Translations under genes and position numbers: made by a program
Shown: positions 43,883 through 53,600 of the stretch, piece after piece
Numbering within the stretch: position 1 is the stretch's first letter
Layout of the letters: each line of letters opens with the position of its first letter
Assembly (NCBI GenBank): GCA_021531795.1
Contig: JADYUL010000002.1
Coordinates: forward strand, 124,001 to 188,000
Direction of reading: 5' to 3'
Source: Lacrimispora saccharolytica
GTDB lineage: Bacteria; Bacillota; Clostridia; Lachnospirales; Lachnospiraceae
DNA: 64,000 nucleotides
Notes under the pieces: generated by a model
Told to the model about the DNA's origin: nothing
The model's input: only the letters and a program-made list of their open reading frames with translations
Databases searched by the model: none

Positions 43883-44623
43883 CTATAATACCTTATTAAG
43901 GAAATCTATTGTTCTCTTCTCCTTTGGATTGTTGATAACTTCATCAGGTGTACCCTGCTCAACTATATATCCGCCGTCCATGAAGATGATCCTGTCTGCA
44001 ACCTCTCTTGCGAAGCCAATCTCATGTGTAACAACAATCATTGTCATTCCACCTTTGGCTAATTCCTTCATAACATCTAAAACCTCACCAACCATCTCCG
44101 GATCGAGAGCTGAAGTAGGTTCATCAAAGAGCATTACATCCGGTTCCATTGCAAGGGATCTTGCTATAGCCACACGCTGTTTCTGACCACCTGATAACTG
44201 AGAAGGATATGCCTCTGATTTATCGGCAAGACCAACTCTGTCAAGCAGCTTCTTAGCTCTTGTCTTGGCTTCTTCAACAGTGCACTTCTTAAGCGTGGTA
44301 GGCGCAAGAGTAATATTCTCAAGTACGTTCTTGTTATTGAACAGATTGAAGTGCTGGAATACCATTCCGATATTCTCTCTTGCCTTATTAATATCTGTGT
44401 GCTTGTCAGTTATTTCAATACCGTCAACCACGATGGTTCCGGCAGTTGCTTCCTCAAGCTGGTTGATACAACGAAGCAGCGTTGACTTACCGCTTCCCGA
44501 AGGACCGAGCAAAACTACAACTTCGCCTTCGTGAATATCAACGCTTATATCCTTTAATACCTCAAGTGCACCAAAGTTCTTCTTAAGATGGTCCACATGT
44601 ACCATTACCTTATCACTAGTCAT
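43883..44623 (-). CDS. polar amino-acid ABC transporter ATP-binding protein
   Basis: This is the GlnQ/ArtP-type ATPase, 246 residues. It shows Walker [11 protein letters not shown]-loop MVFQHFNLF, signature [16 protein letters not shown], Walker [15 protein letters not shown], and H-loop [15 protein letters not shown]. It powers the permease encoded just upstream with an 8-base overlap. GAGGAG precedes ATG 44623; the longer frame to 44653 is rejected. Confidence 0.94.
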   Translation of the reverse strand: MTSDKVMVHVDHLKKNFGALEVLKDISVDIHEGEVVVLLGPSGSGKSTLLRCINQLEEATAGTIVVDGIEITDKHTDINKARENIGMVFQHFNLFNNKNVLENITLAPTTLKKCTVEEAKTRAKKLLDRVGLADKSEAYPSQLSGGQKQRVAIARSLAMEPDVMLFDEPTSALDPEMVGEVLDVMKELAKGGMTMIVVTHEIGFAREVADRIIFMDGGYIVEQGTPDEVINNPKEKRTIDFLNKVL

Positions 44624-45335
44624 TCTTAAGTCTCCTCTCAATTCTCTTGGCAACCTTGCTAAGTGTAATAATTACGATCATATATACAATGCCGATTATC
44701 GTCCACGCCTCCAACGATTTGAAGGTGTTGCCGGCAATCGTCTTACCGACATTGGTAAGCTCGGCGAAGCCGATAACTGACAGAATGGATGTATCCTTAA
44801 GAGTGATGATAAACTGGTTGATAATTGACGGAATCATAGTCTTAATTGCCTGTGGCAAAATTACCAGTCGCATGCTTTGTGAATAATTTAATCCCAGGGC
44901 ACGACTGGCTTCCATCTGTCCCCTGTCAACACTTTCGATACCGGCTCTTATAATTTCAGCCATATATGCACCGCAGTTCATTGAAAGGGCTGCAGTACCT
45001 GCCTGAATTGCAGATAATCTGAAGTTTACACAGGAAGTACCAAAGCCTCCCATGACTCCTGACAGTCCGGAATTAAGAATTCCCTGACCGATAGACTTCA
45101 CTCCGGCCGGAAGACCAAAATATATGAAGTATGCAAGAACGATAAGCGGAACGCCTCTGATTGCATCAACATATACTGTTCCGAAGAAATTACATACCCT
45201 GTTTCTTGAGACATTAAGCAACGCTACCAGAAGACCGATAACCATGGCTATGCACAGAGACAACAGACACAGCAGAACGGTATTGCCTAATGCGCCGAGG
45301 ATCATTGGGCTGTAGGTCTGAATAAGTTTAATCAT
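44616..45335 (-). CDS. polar amino-acid ABC transporter permease
   Basis: The 239-residue His/Glu/Gln/Arg-type permease has about five helices and the EAA coupling motif [44 protein letters not shown] is also typical of this permease group. One permease gene means the channel is a homodimer. A terminator-like hairpin separates it from the binding-protein gene upstream. AGGAGA precedes the ATG. Confidence 0.94.
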   Translation of the reverse strand: MIKLIQTYSPMILGALGNTVLLCLLSLCIAMVIGLLVALLNVSRNRVCNFFGTVYVDAIRGVPLIVLAYFIYFGLPAGVKSIGQGILNSGLSGVMGGFGTSCVNFRLSAIQAGTAALSMNCGAYMAEIIRAGIESVDRGQMEASRALGLNYSQSMRLVILPQAIKTMIPSIINQFIITLKDTSILSVIGFAELTNVGKTIAGNTFKSLEAWTIIGIVYMIVIITLSKVAKRIERRLKND

Positions 45336-45395
45336 ACATGCTCTCCTATTTCACTAATAACCTCATAATTATATCATAAATACAGCCATTTTTGT

Positions 45396-45428
45396 ACAAA
45401 AATAAGGGAAGTCAGATGACTTCCCTTA
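45396..45428 (-). terminator. intercistronic terminator between binding protein and permease
   Basis: TAAGGGAAGTC and GACTTCCCTTA form a perfect 11-bp stem with a 4-base loop. On the minus strand it is followed by TTTTT. It probably makes the permease-ATPase part of the operon less abundant than the binding protein. Confidence 0.88.
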
Positions 45429-45478
45429 GATTTAAGAATTGTATAATTATTTGAGTAAATTATTAATTACCTTCACAA

Positions 45479-46324
45479 TTACTTAAGGTAAGAATCAATA
45501 ATCTCCTGATACTTTCCGTTAGCCTTGATGTTAGCAAGACCTGCATTGAACATATCGAGAAGCTCCTGGTTCTTAGGATCCATGATAGCGAATCCGTAAG
45601 GAGCACCTTCACTCTCCATTCCCTCAGGAATCTCAAGCTCAAGACTACCCTCTTTGATTGAGCAAGCCATGATAGGAGTATCCTCTACACATGCTGCTGA
45701 GTTACCAAGAATAACATCCTGGTACATAGTAGGTGAATCCTCGAATACTGTTACTGTAAAGCCGTACTGATCCTTTAATGAATTAGCGAAATCAGCACCT
45801 GCAGTTGCATTCTTAACTGCTACATTCTTACCTGCAAGATCCTCGAAGCTCTTAATATCACTTCCGGCAGCTACTGTGAATGTCTGTGTAGCATCATAAT
45901 AACCATCAGAGAAGATCCAGCCTGAATCAATTCTCTCCTGCTTAATTGTAGCACCGGCGATGATAGCATCTGCCTGACCTGACTGTACTGCTGCAACTGC
46001 GGCATCCCAACCAAGTGACTGAAGCTCATACTTAAAGCCCTGATCCTCTGCGATTGCTGCAAGAAGATCTACGTCGATACCCACGAACTCGTTGTTCTCG
46101 TTAGTATACTCGAAAGGCTTAAATACTGTATCTGTTGCAACGATCCAAACCTTGTCGGAAGCTTCGTTCTCTGTAGCAGCTTCTGTTGACTCAGCTGACT
46201 CAGTTGCCTCAGCAGTCTCCTCTGTTGCTACAGGAGCCTCAGCCTCTGTAGAAGCAGAACCGCATCCTACCATAGTAAGAGCAACTGTAGATACACATAA
46301 AAGTAATGCAATAATCTTCTTCAT
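45479..46324 (-). CDS. amino-acid ABC transporter substrate-binding lipoprotein
   Basis: The 281-residue extracellular binding protein has a signal peptide ending in the lipobox MVGC and a ~33-residue Ala/Glu/Thr/Ser-rich flexible linker. The SBP_bac_3 domain follows, with GIDVDLLAAIAED, IIAGATIKQER and NVAVKNATAGADFA. The family binds polar or cyst(e)ine-type amino acids; the ligand is not determinable here. GAGGAGGAAA precedes the ATG; the frame to 46489 is a false extension into feoB. Confidence 0.92.
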   Translation of the reverse strand: MKKIIALLLCVSTVALTMVGCGSASTEAEAPVATEETAEATESAESTEAATENEASDKVWIVATDTVFKPFEYTNENNEFVGIDVDLLAAIAEDQGFKYELQSLGWDAAVAAVQSGQADAIIAGATIKQERIDSGWIFSDGYYDATQTFTVAAGSDIKSFEDLAGKNVAVKNATAGADFANSLKDQYGFTVTVFEDSPTMYQDVILGNSAACVEDTPIMACSIKEGSLELEIPEGMESEGAPYGFAIMDPKNQELLDMFNAGLANIKANGKYQEIIDSYLK

Positions 46325-46350
46325 AATAATTTCCTCCTCTCGATTATGAA

Positions 46351-48729
46351 TTACTTTGACAATATACCCCAGCAAAGTCCATATGTCAAGAGAGCGCAAA
46401 GCCAGGCGATGGCGCATTGGAATACCACAACGGCAACAGCATATTTGCCTCCAAGCTCTCTTCTGATAGCCGCCACGGCAGCAACACATGGAGTATACAG
46501 CAGAGAAAATACAAGCAGGGACATTACCTGCGGAATACTAAATGACGAGACGATAGTATTGCCATAGAGCATCTCAAGAGTCGCTACAACACTTTCCTTG
46601 GCCATGAAGCCTGAGATGAGGGATGTAATTATCCTCCAGTCTCCCAGTCCGATTGGCTTAAATATCGGAACCATAAGTCCCGAAAGCGAAGCCATAATGC
46701 TTCCTGAACTGTCAGTTACCGGATTAAGCTTTATGTCAAAGCTCTGTAAGAACCATACTAAACAGGTTGCGATAAGAATAACCGAGAATGCTTTCTGGAG
46801 GAAATCCTTAGCTTTATCCCACAGAAGTTGGCTGACATTCTTAACTCCGGGCAGTCTGTAGTTGGGCAGCTCCATTACAAAAGGAACCGCTTCTCCCTTA
46901 AATATCGTATTCTTTAATAGCAACGCGACCAAAACACCGACACAAATTCCAAGGAAATACAGCGCAGTCATAACCATACCACCATGCCCTTTGAAGAAAA
47001 TACCTACAAAGAATGCATATATGGGAAGCTTCGCAGTACAACTCATAAACGGAGTCAGCAGAATCGTCATCTTTCTGTCTCTCTCTGACGGAAGCGCCCT
47101 TGTGCTCATAACCGCAGGTACCGTGCAACCGAAGCCGATTAGCATGGGTACAATACTCTTACCGGACAGACCGATCTTGCGCAGGAGCTTATCCATAACA
47201 AAGGCAACCCTTGCAATATATCCACTGTCTTCCAGAATAGACAGGAAGAAAAACAGTGTAACAATAATAGGAAGAAAACTCACCACACTTCCTACGCCAC
47301 CGAACAATCCGTCAATAACCAGTCCTCTAAGAGACTGATTGACATTCATACTTAGCAGCGCAGTACTTACAATATCTGATAGTTTATTGATAAGATCTTC
47401 AAGTATACCCTGGAAAAATGCTCCTATTACATTAAAAGTAAGATAAAATACCAGAAGCATTATTATCACAAACATCGGTATTGCAGTAAATCTGCCGGTG
47501 AGGATTTTGTCCATTTTCTCACTTCTCACATGCTCTCTGCTCTCTTTAGGCTTAACAACAGTAATTGCACAAACCTTTCTGATAAAGTCAAAGCGCATAT
47601 CTGCCATTGCAGCCAACCTGTCAATACCTCGCTCTTTTTCCATCTGAAGAATTATGTGTTCGATCAGGTGCATCTCATTATCGTCCAACTTAAGCGCATC
47701 GATAATAAGCTTATCACCCTCAATCACCTTGCTTGCTGCAAAACGGACCGGAATGCCTGCCCTCAGTGCATGGTCTTCAATGAGATGAATAACAGCATGT
47801 ATGCAACGATGAACCGAGCCATTGTGGTCGTTCTCGTCACAAAAATCCTGTCTTAACGGCTTCTCCTGATAATGAGCAATATGGATGGCATGTCTTATCA
47901 GTTCGTCCACGCCCTCGTTCTTGGCAGCTGAAATGGGGACAATCGGAACGCCGAGCATGTGTTCCATGGTATTGACATCAATCGAGCCGGAATTGCCGGT
48001 AACTTCATCCATCATGTTAAGAGCAATAACCATGGGAATATTCATCTCAAGCAGCTGCATTGTGAGATATAAATTACGCTCTATATTGGTAGCATCAACT
48101 ATATTGATAATAGCTTTAGGCTTCTCTTCCAAAACAAAATTGCGGGATACTATCTCTTCTGAGCTGTAGGGACTCATGGAATAGATACCGGGTAAATCAG
48201 TAACAAGTGTTAGGTAACGACCTTTGATGGGTCCATCCTTCCTATCAACGGTAACACCCGGGAAATTGCCTACATGCTGGTTGGAGCCTGTCAGCTGATT
48301 GAATAATGTGGTCTTACCACAGTTCTGATTACCGACAAGCGCAAAAGTAAGCAAAGCATCTTCCGGAAGCGGATTCTCATTCTTGTGGTCGTGATACTTA
48401 CCCTCCTCACCGAGACCCGGATGGAAGGCAGTCTTCATGCCGGGAAGATATGAAATAGCATGTGTTTTCTTATCATTGTTGAATTTTTCTTCGATTTCAC
48501 GAACGGTTGCAGGTTTAATCTCTATCTTGGAAGCATCATCGATTCTGAGAGTAAGCTCGTAGCCATAGATAGTGAATTCCATGGGGTCACCCATTGGCGC
48601 AAGCTTCTTCAAAGTTATTATTGCACCGGGTATTACACCCATATCCAGGAAATGCTGTCTGAGTATCCCTTCTCCACCGACACTTTCAATTATTCCGCTT
48701 TCTCCGATTTTTAATTCACTCAGTTTCAT
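46351..48729 (-). CDS. feoB: ferrous iron transporter FeoA-FeoB fusion
   Basis: FeoB imports Fe2+; FeoA is normally a separate small SH3-like partner. Here residues 1-~75 are FeoA-like (MKLSELKIGESGIIESVGG, HFLDMGVIPGAIITL) in frame with FeoB. The G domain has GNQNCGKTT at 133-141, DLPGIYS and NMMD, then a helical GDI region and the membrane channel domain with two Gate-like segments. The total is 792 residues. GTG 48765 is a possible longer start, but ATG 48729 gives the normal FeoA N-terminus. The 26-base gap to the amino-acid binding-protein gene suggests read-through. Confidence 0.94.
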   Translation of the reverse strand: MKLSELKIGESGIIESVGGEGILRQHFLDMGVIPGAIITLKKLAPMGDPMEFTIYGYELTLRIDDASKIEIKPATVREIEEKFNNDKKTHAISYLPGMKTAFHPGLGEEGKYHDHKNENPLPEDALLTFALVGNQNCGKTTLFNQLTGSNQHVGNFPGVTVDRKDGPIKGRYLTLVTDLPGIYSMSPYSSEEIVSRNFVLEEKPKAIINIVDATNIERNLYLTMQLLEMNIPMVIALNMMDEVTGNSGSIDVNTMEHMLGVPIVPISAAKNEGVDELIRHAIHIAHYQEKPLRQDFCDENDHNGSVHRCIHAVIHLIEDHALRAGIPVRFAASKVIEGDKLIIDALKLDDNEMHLIEHIILQMEKERGIDRLAAMADMRFDFIRKVCAITVVKPKESREHVRSEKMDKILTGRFTAIPMFVIIMLLVFYLTFNVIGAFFQGILEDLINKLSDIVSTALLSMNVNQSLRGLVIDGLFGGVGSVVSFLPIIVTLFFFLSILEDSGYIARVAFVMDKLLRKIGLSGKSIVPMLIGFGCTVPAVMSTRALPSERDRKMTILLTPFMSCTAKLPIYAFFVGIFFKGHGGMVMTALYFLGICVGVLVALLLKNTIFKGEAVPFVMELPNYRLPGVKNVSQLLWDKAKDFLQKAFSVILIATCLVWFLQSFDIKLNPVTDSSGSIMASLSGLMVPIFKPIGLGDWRIITSLISGFMAKESVVATLEMLYGNTIVSSFSIPQVMSLLVFSLLYTPCVAAVAAIRRELGGKYAVAVVVFQCAIAWLCALLTYGLCWGILSK

Positions 48730-48764
48730 AATATTGTTGCAACCATACCTTTTATTTATTATCA

Positions 48765-49742
48765 CTAAATCATTTCATGTAAGGGGCGACCCTTTTTGGC
48801 TCTTGTAAGCTCCATAATTCCGAGACCTGTTATATCAATATACTCGGTCTTAATATCATCGTTCCCTGCCAGTTTCTTGACTCGGTCAGTCACTATCTTC
48901 ATATTCTCGGAAGAATCATTAATAAAATCTATCAGTATCATGCCTGACAGATTACGCAGGCGAAGCTGTCTCATTATCTCATCTGCAGCTTCGAGATTGA
49001 CCTTAAGTATGTGATTATCGCTCTTATCCCTTATGGATTTGGCGGTATTGACATCAATTACATTCAGAGCTTCGGTGTGCTCCACAACAATGTTTGCGCC
49101 GCTTTTTAGCCATACCGTTTTGGATTTGAGTTCATCCATAACACTAGTAATCTTATATAGGGCTGTCAAAGGATAATCATCCTCATATAATGTTGGACAG
49201 ATTTCCGCATTATTCGAAGAACAATAAGCACTGACTGCTTCGAATATATTTATATCATCAATTACGATTTTTGCAACATTCGATAAATTGATTTTATTCA
49301 AAAAAGATACGTACTCCGGGGTTCCTTCTGACAGCACGCTGAATACCGTTCTTGTTTTGGCTTTATTTATGATTTCTGCTTTGGCCTCTTCATTCAGGCG
49401 GAATCGTCCCGTGCATATCGGCTTCTTACTCTTAACAGCGCTTTTAATTAATTGAACCGGAATCTCATCGCCCTGTCTTAAGTCATATTCTATACGTTCC
49501 CTGTTAAGAACAACCAGGTCCTTACATTCTCTTAGATTAAGATAAGCAAGAAAACCGGGAGAAAGCTCAACAAAGGCAGCATCGATATTCTTAATGATAT
49601 TCTTCACCTTACCAATATAGATGGTATTAAGCTTATCTTCCGCATCGTTATACAAAGCAACATCGTATGCCTTACCATCTGACATATGTAGTGCAAGTAT
49701 TCTGTTTTTGTAATGAGTAAAGATTACGATATTATTATTCAA
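48765..49742 (-). CDS. rng: ribonuclease E/G family protein, short form
   Basis: This is a 325-residue RNase G-like endonuclease. An S1-type domain (~37-105, IYIGKVKNIIKNIDAAFVEL) precedes the DNase-I-like catalytic domain with metal aspartates D230 (NVIDVN) and D272 (LIDFIND). The protein ends at LTRAKKGRPLHEMI. Classical RNase E/G continues with the zinc-link CPxC and a small domain; both are missing. It probably acts in RNA processing or turnover, perhaps as a monomer or different oligomer. The neighbouring radical-SAM pair is its usual clostridial partner. Confidence 0.9.
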   Translation of the reverse strand: MNNNIVIFTHYKNRILALHMSDGKAYDVALYNDAEDKLNTIYIGKVKNIIKNIDAAFVELSPGFLAYLNLRECKDLVVLNRERIEYDLRQGDEIPVQLIKSAVKSKKPICTGRFRLNEEAKAEIINKAKTRTVFSVLSEGTPEYVSFLNKINLSNVAKIVIDDINIFEAVSAYCSSNNAEICPTLYEDDYPLTALYKITSVMDELKSKTVWLKSGANIVVEHTEALNVIDVNTAKSIRDKSDNHILKVNLEAADEIMRQLRLRNLSGMILIDFINDSSENMKIVTDRVKKLAGNDDIKTEYIDITGLGIMELTRAKKGRPLHEMI

Positions 49743-49753
49743 AATAGCACCCG

Positions 49754-50437
49754 TTATACTTTGTCCAGAGGAACCAGCGCTCCATCCTTATTAGCATATG
49801 TATCAAGTCTGCATACCATATAATCCAAAGGTTTAAATTCAATTTTACAATAATCACATAAAGCTTTGATCACGGTTATAGCCTTGATATTGCCCCCACT
49901 GCTTGCATCAAGAAAACATGTAAAGAACAATCCGGATTCATCAAAAGAAGCTTCATATATTCCGGGCTTAATATCTACGATCAAAGTATTCTTCTTGGTC
50001 TCCTTGGTGATAAAAATCTCATTTTGATCAAGAAAGCCTGAAAGTGCATCGATCAATGCTAAATTAAAGCAATCACCGGATTTGAGACTTATCTTATACC
50101 TGGCCGCAGCAACGGACGCCATTGCATTTCCCGCATCATCCGGGAGCGCAACGACATTCTCTATGACAATTCCGGGAACCATAACACTGTTAAGTTTTCT
50201 TCTGATATCCTCACAGTTTTCTTCTGAGGCCATCTCGATATCCAGATATTCACCGTCAGATTCCATACCCACACCCAGAGGCTGAGCAAAACTCATAATC
50301 TGATGTGGCGAATATCCTGTAGAATATGCAATATCAACTCCTGACTTACGCATACTCTTCTGAAAATAACGCATGATATCAAGATGTCCGATATATCTTA
50401 CAGCGCCATGCTTGGAAAACTTTATTCTAACCTTCAT
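49754..50437 (-). CDS. TIGR03936-type radical-SAM-associated protein (DUF2344)
   Basis: The 227-residue protein starts MKVRIKFSKHGAVRYIGHLDIMRYF, with a later AYSTGYSPHQIMSFAQPLGVG segment. These define the DUF2344 family, always beside or fused to a B12-binding radical-SAM protein. Its molecular role is not known. The TTG at 50443 is an alternative start. It lies between the radical-SAM gene (4-10 bases upstream) and RNase E/G. Confidence 0.85.
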   Translation of the reverse strand: MKVRIKFSKHGAVRYIGHLDIMRYFQKSMRKSGVDIAYSTGYSPHQIMSFAQPLGVGMESDGEYLDIEMASEENCEDIRRKLNSVMVPGIVIENVVALPDDAGNAMASVAAARYKISLKSGDCFNLALIDALSGFLDQNEIFITKETKKNTLIVDIKPGIYEASFDESGLFFTCFLDASSGGNIKAITVIKALCDYCKIEFKPLDYMVCRLDTYANKDGALVPLDKV

Positions 50438-50446
50438 AAACAATAA

Positions 50447-52306
50447 TCACCTGTTAACACATATTCCAACGCCGAAGCTTCCTGCTCCGCAGCCGTTACA
50501 ATTCAGCTTACAGTTGGGCGTAACAACACCCTCCTTACTTCTCTCATATTCACGCTTTAAGAAGTTCTTGCTTACACCACAGTCTATCACATCCCAGGGA
50601 AATACCTCATCAATAGAACGTTCTCTGGTGGTATAGAAATCAATATCTACATTATTCTTCTCAAAAGCATCCAGCCATACATCATGCTTATAGGTATCAG
50701 ACCAGGCATCATAAAGAGCACCGTTTTCGTAGGCAGTCAGTATTGACTCAGACAGTCTACGGTCGCCTCTTGCCATTATACCCTCAAGAACACTTACATC
50801 TGTCTCGTGCCAGTTGTATTTGATTCTCTTCTGATTAAGCATGCTCATAATCGAGCTTCTGCAGGTATATGCCTTCTCGATAAACTGCTCTCTTGTATTC
50901 TGAGGTGCCCACTGGAACGGAGTAAAGGGCTTGGGAATGAAGAATGAGGTAGAGACCGTAATCTGTACCGGACCGTTCTTTCTCTCCTCCTTAGGCACCG
51001 TATCAAAGAATTCCCTCGCTATCTTATCAGCAAGGACACCAATGCCTTCAACATCCTCCTTGGTTTCTCCCGGAAGTCCAAGCATAAAATAGAGTTTAAC
51101 CTTGCTCCATCCATTCTCAAAGGCAAGATGAGCTCCATTCAGAATATCTTCCTCCGTCAGGCCTTTATTTATTACATTTCTCATTCTCTGTGTGCCGGCC
51201 TCAGGCGCAAAGGTAAGTGAACTCTTCTTGATATCCTGAACCTTACTCATAACATCCACGGAGAAATTATCAATTCTAAGTGACGGCAGCGAGATATTGA
51301 TCTTCCTCTGATTACATTCCTCTATAAGGAAATTAACCAGCTCCTCGAGTTTACTGTAATCACTGGAACTCAGCGAACTCAACGATATCTCCTCATGTCC
51401 CGTATTCTCAAGCATCTTAACAGCCTGTTTCTTCAGGAATTCAACATCCCTCTCACGGACCGGTCTGTATATCTGTCCGGCCTGACAGAACCTACAGCCT
51501 CTGATACAGCCTCTCTGTATCTCAAGCACAACTCTGTCCTGAGTAACCTTAATAAACGGCACGATGGGAGCATCCGGATAATAGGTATCGGTTAAGTCCT
51601 TCACAATCTCCTTCTTTACAGTCTTCGGTACACTTAAATTTTTTGGAATATATGACTTAACCGTACCATCTTCGTTGTATTCAACTTTGTACAGTGACGG
51701 TACATACATTCCGTCAATCTTTGCAACCTCAATTAAGAATTGTTTTCTGTCAAAATTGCCCGCCCTATGCTTCTTATATAAGTCAAATATCTCCCTGTAC
51801 TTGGTTTCTCCTTCACCAATATAGAAGAAATCAAAGAAATCAGCTATAGGCTCGGGATTGTAGGTGCAGGGGCCACCACCGACTACAATCGGATCATCAT
51901 TGCCTCTGTCCGAAGACTTAAGAGGAATCTTTGATAAATCAAGAATCTGCAGAATATTGGTATAACACATCTCATATTGAATGGTGATACCCAGGAAATC
52001 AAAATCCTTTACAGGTTCCTGACTCTCAAGTGCGAACAGAGGAATATTGTCCCTGCGCATAATAGGATCCAAGTCTATCCAGGGCGAGAATACTCTCTCA
52101 CACCATACGTCATCAAATTTGTTGAACATATCGTAGAGAATCTGCAGTCCCAAATGACTCATTCCAATCTCATATACATCGGGAAAACACATGGCAAAAC
52201 GGATATCAATCTTGGATTTATCCTTCACCACACTATTTATCTCATTACCGATATAGCGAGCCGGCTTATCAATTGTCATTAATATTTCATCACTTAATGC
52301 AAGCAT
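50447..52306 (-). CDS. TIGR03960-type B12-binding-domain radical SAM protein
   Basis: The 619-residue enzyme has an N-terminal cobalamin-binding-like domain (~30-230; PDVYEIGMSHLGLQ) and a radical-SAM core with the cluster motif C267-x3-C271-x2-C274 (RGCIRGCRFC). LPSLRIDNFSVDV and FAPEAGTQRMRNVINKG follow. The C-terminal region ends in a Cys-rich tail (NCKLNCNGCGAGSFG) that could bind another metal centre. The substrate is unknown; linkage with RNase E/G and ribosomal genes in Clostridia suggests RNA or ribosome modification, which is inference. Confidence 0.9.
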   Translation of the reverse strand: MLALSDEILMTIDKPARYIGNEINSVVKDKSKIDIRFAMCFPDVYEIGMSHLGLQILYDMFNKFDDVWCERVFSPWIDLDPIMRRDNIPLFALESQEPVKDFDFLGITIQYEMCYTNILQILDLSKIPLKSSDRGNDDPIVVGGGPCTYNPEPIADFFDFFYIGEGETKYREIFDLYKKHRAGNFDRKQFLIEVAKIDGMYVPSLYKVEYNEDGTVKSYIPKNLSVPKTVKKEIVKDLTDTYYPDAPIVPFIKVTQDRVVLEIQRGCIRGCRFCQAGQIYRPVRERDVEFLKKQAVKMLENTGHEEISLSSLSSSDYSKLEELVNFLIEECNQRKINISLPSLRIDNFSVDVMSKVQDIKKSSLTFAPEAGTQRMRNVINKGLTEEDILNGAHLAFENGWSKVKLYFMLGLPGETKEDVEGIGVLADKIAREFFDTVPKEERKNGPVQITVSTSFFIPKPFTPFQWAPQNTREQFIEKAYTCRSSIMSMLNQKRIKYNWHETDVSVLEGIMARGDRRLSESILTAYENGALYDAWSDTYKHDVWLDAFEKNNVDIDFYTTRERSIDEVFPWDVIDCGVSKNFLKREYERSKEGVVTPNCKLNCNGCGAGSFGVGICVNR

Positions 52307-52315
52307 ATTATTTCC

Positions 52316-52894
52316 TTAAAACGTAATATTTAAAATAAGATTTCTGACACCGATATTCACAGTAGTAGTCTCATCATCAAGATTATTAATTTCTGACAAT
52401 CTGTTAAGATATTTATTGTAGTCATCAAATATCTTGATCGTTATATCTTTTATTCCATCCTTCCTCATATAATCCTTTAGATGTGTAATGAACATCTTCT
52501 CATCGAACTTAGGATTGGAACATAAGCCAATAACTGAATTGGAAGTAATAACCAAATGGTCGATCGGAAAGTTTTTATCATAAGAAGTGAAATACATATG
52601 ATACAAGCCGTAAAGTTTGCCTATTGATGCATCAATACCTTCTCTCACACTCTCCTCAACCGGCTTTACTCTGAAGCACATAATAACGTCCACTACCATC
52701 TTGCAGGCCGGCAGAAGTCCAAGCACTGCAACGATTGTAAGCAGATTCTTCTTACTTCCTGTTGCAACATATCCTATTACAAACAAGCCTAAGCTTAATA
52801 AAAACAGAAATATTGTAATTATAATATCAACCGTTCTTTTATATTTAGCATGTTCGTAGCTCCCCTTCGGGTGCTTCCTATATAAGAAATCCAT
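52316..52894 (-). CDS. two-helix membrane protein of unknown function
   Basis: This 192-residue protein has a basic N-terminus (RKHPKGSYEHAKYKRT), two adjacent membrane helices (~25-45 and ~50-72) and a ~115-residue cytoplasmic domain. I recognise no motif. It lies between a HAD hydrolase and the radical-SAM pair, nine bases from the latter, so is probably co-transcribed. Similar proteins seem to occur in Lachnospiraceae, but I cannot name a family. Confidence 0.7.
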   Translation of the reverse strand: MDFLYRKHPKGSYEHAKYKRTVDIIITIFLFLLSLGLFVIGYVATGSKKNLLTIVAVLGLLPACKMVVDVIMCFRVKPVEESVREGIDASIGKLYGLYHMYFTSYDKNFPIDHLVITSNSVIGLCSNPKFDEKMFITHLKDYMRKDGIKDITIKIFDDYNKYLNRLSEINNLDDETTTVNIGVRNLILNITF

Positions 52895-52934
52895 TTTCTG
52901 CCCTTTCAGTCATAATCTCAATGCAAAACTTACC

Positions 52935-53597
52935 CTAGACTAACTCATCGTAAGAATCGATATAATAGTCAGACATTGCTTTTTTATCCTGCCACTGCGA
53001 AGCGGAGAAATCATCATATACCGCTACTGTTTTCATTCCGGCACTGATACCGGCCTTTAATCCCATACAGATATCTTCAAAAACCAGACAGCGTGACGGT
53101 TCTACCTTAAGTTTATCTGAAACTTTCAGATAACACTCGGGATTAGGTTTTCCGTTTGTTACATCCTCACCTGTTACCGCACATTCAATGTAATCATATA
53201 ATTTGTTGGAGACTGCAAAGGCTTCAAACAGATATCCTGAATTGCTGGTTGCGATTCCCATTTTTATCCCATTACTTTTAAGCCTTTGCATAAACTTAAG
53301 TACATTGGGCTTTAATGGAATACGATGCTTATAATGCTCATGGGCCATATCGTTCCATTCCTGCATCATATCTTCTATTGAATCCTCGAAACCAAAGGTT
53401 TCTTTGGTGTACCTGGCCGTTTCTACAACGGAGAAGCCCTCAATATCCTTTTGATAGGTATCGGGCAACACTTTACCATATTTCTCAAAGTATTCAATAT
53501 CTATATCACGCCATACATGCATTGAATCAATAATAGTTCCGTCCATATCAAAGATTACAGCATCGATATCGGCTGTTATTATATCAAACTTATCCAT
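52935..53597 (-). CDS. HAD-superfamily hydrolase, phosphoglucomutase-like subfamily
   Basis: The 220-residue protein has motif I FDMDGTIIDS (nucleophile and acid aspartates), motif II IATSNSGYL, motif III lysine near GKPNPECYL and motif IV VFEDICMGLKAG. A helical cap lies between motifs I and II. This is the beta-phosphoglucomutase/phosphatase group; the substrate is unknown. It starts four bases after the pseudouridine synthase gene. Confidence 0.92.
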   Translation of the reverse strand: MDKFDIITADIDAVIFDMDGTIIDSMHVWRDIDIEYFEKYGKVLPDTYQKDIEGFSVVETARYTKETFGFEDSIEDMMQEWNDMAHEHYKHRIPLKPNVLKFMQRLKSNGIKMGIATSNSGYLFEAFAVSNKLYDYIECAVTGEDVTNGKPNPECYLKVSDKLKVEPSRCLVFEDICMGLKAGISAGMKTVAVYDDFSASQWQDKKAMSDYYIDSYDELV

Positions 53598-53600
53598 AAA

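Noticed and set aside
46325-46489. An N-terminal 55-residue extension of the amino-acid binding protein.
   Set aside because: It lies inside feoB and has Cys/Arg-rich, non-signal-like sequence; the lipoprotein signal peptide and GAGGAGG site fix the start at 46324.
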